Of a stretch of 64,000 nt of DNA, positions 61,043 to 64,000 are shown piece after piece. Numbering within the stretch: position 1 is the first letter of the stretch; the number at the start of each line of letters is the position of its first letter. A program made the translations under genes and the position numbers. Below the pieces are notes generated by a model. It was not told the DNA's origin, ran no database searches, and saw only the letters and a list, made by a program, of their open reading frames with translations. The DNA is from Semisulcospira habei (taxonomy: Eukaryota; Mollusca; Gastropoda; Semisulcospiridae). Location: positions 159,160,944 through 159,224,943 of the forward strand of contig BTPG01000004.1 in assembly GCA_036245525.1 (NCBI GenBank), given 5' to 3'.

Positions 61043-61576
61043 ATGGACTTAATGACGCTTGACCCACACTGTGGCTTATTTGTTGGTGCCACGGGCTGTG
61101 GAAAAACTGAATTTGTACTTAATCTATTACAAACAAGATACATTTATCATTTTGAAAACATTTTGATATTCTGCCCTACTGTCAAACACAACAAAGCTTA
61201 TCACAACCGTTCATTCATTTGGACTGACAACAACATTTACTTAGTTGACCCTGAGAAGAAACTGAACGACTACCTGCAGTATTATTACAAGCAATTTGAA
61301 GGACAGCCAACCCTGTTCATAGTCGATGACTGCTCTGCAGATAAGGATATTGTTAAGAAGAGAAACACACTGGCAGAACTGGCCTTCAGTGGCAGACATG
61401 CAAACATTAGTGTTTGGATTCTCACTCAAAAATATAATGCTGTACTGAAAGATTTTCGTGAGCAGTTAAAGTTTATCTGTTTGTTTTACTGCAAAGATCG
61501 TGACAGCTTTGAAGACTGTCTCAGAGAGAACGATGTCATCCCCAACAACGGTTACAACACGATAGTACAATTTTAA
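61043..61576 (+). CDS. Second Polinton-type packaging ATPase, outside the element, C-terminally altered
   Basis: 177 residues from the ATG at 61043. Walker A GATGCGKT and Walker B LFIVDDCS are intact. It differs from the ATPase at 52051-52662 by about a dozen residues over the first ~168, while many DNA differences are silent. After FEDCLRENDVIPN the two diverge: here only nine more residues and a stop, so the last ~35 residues are lost. It lies 478 bp beyond the Polinton tip, on the other strand from the internal copy, with no TIR or other Polinton gene beside it. It could be the relic of a second element or a captured single gene. Confidence 0.85.
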   Translation: MDLMTLDPHCGLFVGATGCGKTEFVLNLLQTRYIYHFENILIFCPTVKHNKAYHNRSFIWTDNNIYLVDPEKKLNDYLQYYYKQFEGQPTLFIVDDCSADKDIVKKRNTLAELAFSGRHANISVWILTQKYNAVLKDFREQLKFICLFYCKDRDSFEDCLRENDVIPNNGYNTIVQF

Positions 61577-61581
61577 AGAAA

Positions 61582-61635
61582 ATGCCAAAAAGAAAAGCAC
61601 CAAGAAAGAATAATTTCAACACAACTTATTTGTAA
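61582..61635 (+). CDS. Tiny basic ORF after the solo ATPase
   Basis: ATG at 61582, six nt after the ATPase stop, encodes 17 residues starting MPKRKAPRK, strongly basic like the start of a DNA-binding or nuclear-localised viral protein. It stops at 61635 and may be the truncated start of another Polinton gene or chance. Confidence 0.25.
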   Translation: MPKRKAPRKNNFNTTYL

Positions 61636-61639
61636 TTGT

Positions 61640-62632
61640 TCTTTTTAAGCGTGTTTCTTTCTTTGTTATGATTTTATGCTCGCCTGATAGTCACTGTTTT
61701 GGTCTGGATTTCTTTTGTATGACACAGTGTGGAAACGGAGAGGGGGGGGGGTGAATGGGGGGGCTGTGTTGACGTCATCTCCTACCGTCACGGGACATTG
61801 AAAGTGAAATGGGGAGTATTTGCAGAGGACACAGCTGAAAACTAACCAGCGTGCAAATGTGTCACTAGGGTCAGTATGAATGAAAATCCGGCCTGTTCGG
61901 TATTGGGCTACTTTTCATGTGTCCAAGGCACCTAAAAAATCAACAAGTAGAATCACGAAGAACAAACCGTTGTTTATTTTTATGGTAGCGGCCACATTTA
62001 TCTGATCAAATAGATATAATAATAATAATAATAAGCGCATTAAATAGGCGCTTTATCCCAATTGAAAATCGGCTCAAAGCGCCGCCGCGAACTGAACCCA
62101 ACAAGCACGCTCACGTGAATCACGCGCATTCACTCACACACTGAACGTAAACACAGAACTTTCACGTGGTGCTAAGGGCAAGCTCAAGCGAGCTACTGTA
62201 GTTTTTGGAAATTCAAAATCGTTTGTATTTGAAATTTGATTAAGTGGACTGAAACTGATACCAAAGTATGATATGAGTGTGTTCCTCACCTCTTTGTCAA
62301 CCACTGGAGCATAAAAAAATGGCTTGAAAGTATTCACATTTCAGAAAATCTGATTTACTCAGAAAATGATGTGCACTGGAAGTTATTCGTCTCTAGTGAA
62401 TATTATGATATAAACTTCTTTTGAGGCCGTTTAGAACACCATAAGCAGTCCACTTTTACCATTAGTTTCTAGCACGGTGTCTTTACACAGACACGAGGGG
62501 GGAAACTCTGATGTTTACCTTTGCACTATTTACAGTAACAAAGGCTACAACCAGAGGCCAAAGTTGTTTGACAAGGGAGGGAACCCAAAACGACCCCCGC
62601 AATGGTAATCGATATCAAATAAACGTTGTTTG
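61640..62632. other. Intergenic, microsatellite
   Basis: No gene. (AAT)n at about 62016-62034, followed by a GCGC-rich motif (AATAGGCGCTTTATCCCAAT) of the kind often dispersed in invertebrate genomes. Confidence 0.6.
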
Positions 62633-62752
62633 GAAATCAGGATTATTTCAAAACTGTGAGTGTTTCGACGCCGGTGTATTTAAAAACCCCGGGGTTTTTC
62701 GATACACCGTTTTCACCGAAACACTCACAGTTTTGACCTAATTCTGATTTCC
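62633..62752. repeat. Fold-back element, ~120 bp
   Basis: Imperfect palindrome centred on CCCCGGGG near 62692. Arms share AACTGTGAGTGTTTCG and ACGGTGTAT-like words. No coding. Confidence 0.8.
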
Positions 62753-62789
62753 GGAAATAGTATTTTAGCGTGTTGATGTAGCCACTAAC

Positions 62790-62924
62790 CATCTTTGTCA
62801 CAGCTGGTAACATTGGGCAGCGCCTTGTCCCATTCGCCGGACCACGAACAGCGCAGAGTGATAGGACCGCAGGAGGGGACATAGTTATAACCAGAGGCAC
62901 ACTCTGCCTGACATACAGTGCCAT
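62790..62924 (-). CDS. Candidate exon of a sushi (CCP)-like extracellular protein
   Basis: 135-nt minus-strand segment with an acceptor (TTCCAAAG) above 62924 and a donor (GATG|GTTAGT) at 62790, phase 1 at both ends, the usual arrangement for shuffled extracellular modules. It encodes GTVCQAECASGYNYVPSCGP, then ITLRCSWSGEWDKALPNVTSC. The GxxC...CxxGY...C...GxW....P.C pattern is that of the second half of a CCP/sushi module. The polypyrimidine tract before the acceptor is weak and a MITE lies immediately upstream. Other exons are not in the window. Confidence 0.45.
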
Positions 62925-62936
62925 CTTTGGAAGTGT

Positions 62937-63450
62937 TAAGGCCCCTCCACACGTGTCGGTTGTGCCCCGATTTTGAAGCCGATTGCGATCGGATGACGTC
63001 AATTATCCGATCCGGTCCCAATCGGCTGGGAATCGGGTGTCTAGAACCTGCTCTATTTTTCCGATCCGAATCGGTCCCGATCGTAAGCCGCTTCAACCAA
63101 TCAGAGCGCGTCTCGCAAAGCATGTCGTTTCACTGAGTTTGCAAATGGCGGAACACGCCTGTTGTGATCAGTACCACCGCCGTTGCTGATGTTTCGCACG
63201 CCTCTTCCCGAATATGATGCAAAACTGCAGAAAATGCAAGCACATCATCATCACTGTCCAGCCTAGCAGCCATTTTGCAGAACAGGTTCGACTTTGATCT
63301 TCGGTTCAAACCGGTCGGCTAAATTAAGTCGGGGAATGTGTGGCAGTGCACACGTTTTTGCAGCCCGGTCCGATCACCTACCGATTTGAAACTGATCGAG
63401 AATCGGCCTCAAAACCGGGCATGTGTATTGTGTAGCGGGGCCTTTAGTCC
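62937..63450. mobile_element. MITE with AAGGCCCC termini
   Basis: Ends are inverted: TTAAGGCCCC...CCGATTTTGAAGCCGATT at the left; read in complement from the right, AAGGCCCCGCTACAC then CCGGTTTTGAGGCCGATT. The interior has GATCGG-rich inverted words. The flanks (TTA left, TTTAG right) may hold a 3-bp TTA duplication. No transposase. Confidence 0.65.
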
Positions 63451-63594
63451 CACATGTAGACGATGAGTAAACAAGCATGGACTTTAATGGGGGGCAAAAG
63501 CCTCCTACAGTAAGATGAAAACAAATGTGGAAGTTGTCTGCAACACGGAACTTAATCCAGATCAAAAGCGCGATTGCCGAACGAGTAACATATC

Positions 63595-63716
63595 ATCACA
63601 AGCGTCCCAGTAGCCCTCTTGTTGACAGAAATTTCTTAATAGGGACGGCACGCGCATCACAAGCGTCCCAGTAGCCCTCTTGTTGACAGAAATTTCTTAA
63701 TAGGGACGGCACGCGC
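63595..63716. repeat. 61-bp tandem duplication
   Basis: ATCACAAGCGTCCCAGTAGC ... GACGGCACGCGC occurs twice with a period of 61 bp (63595 and 63656), copies essentially identical. Confidence 0.9.
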
Positions 63717-64000
63717 CGCCTCCCATCTGGTTTCACTGAATGCCGGGCCGGAGAGGGGTGGGTTGGGGGTTGGTACGGGTCAACACTGACCTATACTGAA
63801 ACACAACCAGAGCAGTGGCAAATGCACTGACCCAGATCTTTAGTTCACGGCTGCAAAGTCTGGTCACTACTGACTCTGAGACATTCCTCTCCAAAAATTC
63901 CAAACTCAGCCTTTCCACGTCGGTAATGGGGTTCCATTGCTAACGACGCAGTCGGACATCTTTGTTTTTAACTCACGTCAAATGCTCGTTTTCTTTTTAT
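63717..64000. other. Right edge, nothing recognised
   Basis: No gene or repeat end was recognised. Confidence 0.5.

Overview
The window is animal genomic DNA. It carries spliced exons with consensus GT/AG sites, long introns, a 500-base run of N (a scaffold gap), several kinds of eukaryotic transposon and abundant fold-back repeats. The mix of a Maverick/Polinton, DIRS-type tyrosine-recombinase retrotransposons, EN-RT LINEs and hairpin MITEs in the introns of an invertebrate-like SKI2 gene suggests a marine invertebrate, most likely a mollusc. The phylum is inference; no tRNA or rRNA gene was seen.

Host genes. Six minus-strand exons between 7397 and 25586 encode the last ~419 residues and stop codon of the Ski2/SKIV2L (SKIC2) RNA helicase. 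All exon phases agree. The upstream exons with the helicase core are not in the window: the sequence to the right is transposon, a gap, more transposons and then an unrelated sushi-like exon (62790-62924, minus).

Layout. 400-6492: a degenerate DIRS copy (E) holding LINE-1 (1873-6096, 12-bp target duplication), which itself holds LINE-2 (about 2255-3504). 6688-10560: MITEs and hairpins around the last two SKI2 exons. 11085-23070: DIRS copies A, B and C inside one 12.9-kb SKI2 intron; A and B are fused in frame. 23173-25586: four SKI2 exons. 26655-33030: DIRS copy D with a large internal tandem array. 33109-33608: gap. 33800-34590: tandem hairpin repeats. About 35615-40140: an old LINE with an RNase H domain. 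40745-60565: a 19.8-kb Maverick/Polinton with 708-bp terminal inverted repeats. 61043-61576: a second Polinton-type packaging ATPase lying outside that element. 62.6-63.7 kb: fold-back and MITE repeats.

How the Polinton genes fit together. A plus-strand block (small proteins plus a retroviral-type integrase) meets tail to tail a minus-strand block (protein-primed DNA polymerase B, a broken small gene, packaging ATPase, probable major capsid protein). Beyond it lie probable structural and accessory genes, including a penton-like gene with one in-frame stop and a 26-codon reading frame ending in overlapping PSAP and PPEY late-domain-like motifs. Most genes are intact, so the element is probably young, although a LINE has split one gene. 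No adenovirus-type maturation protease was recognised. Six of its start codons sit in a shared ATAAAAATG context.
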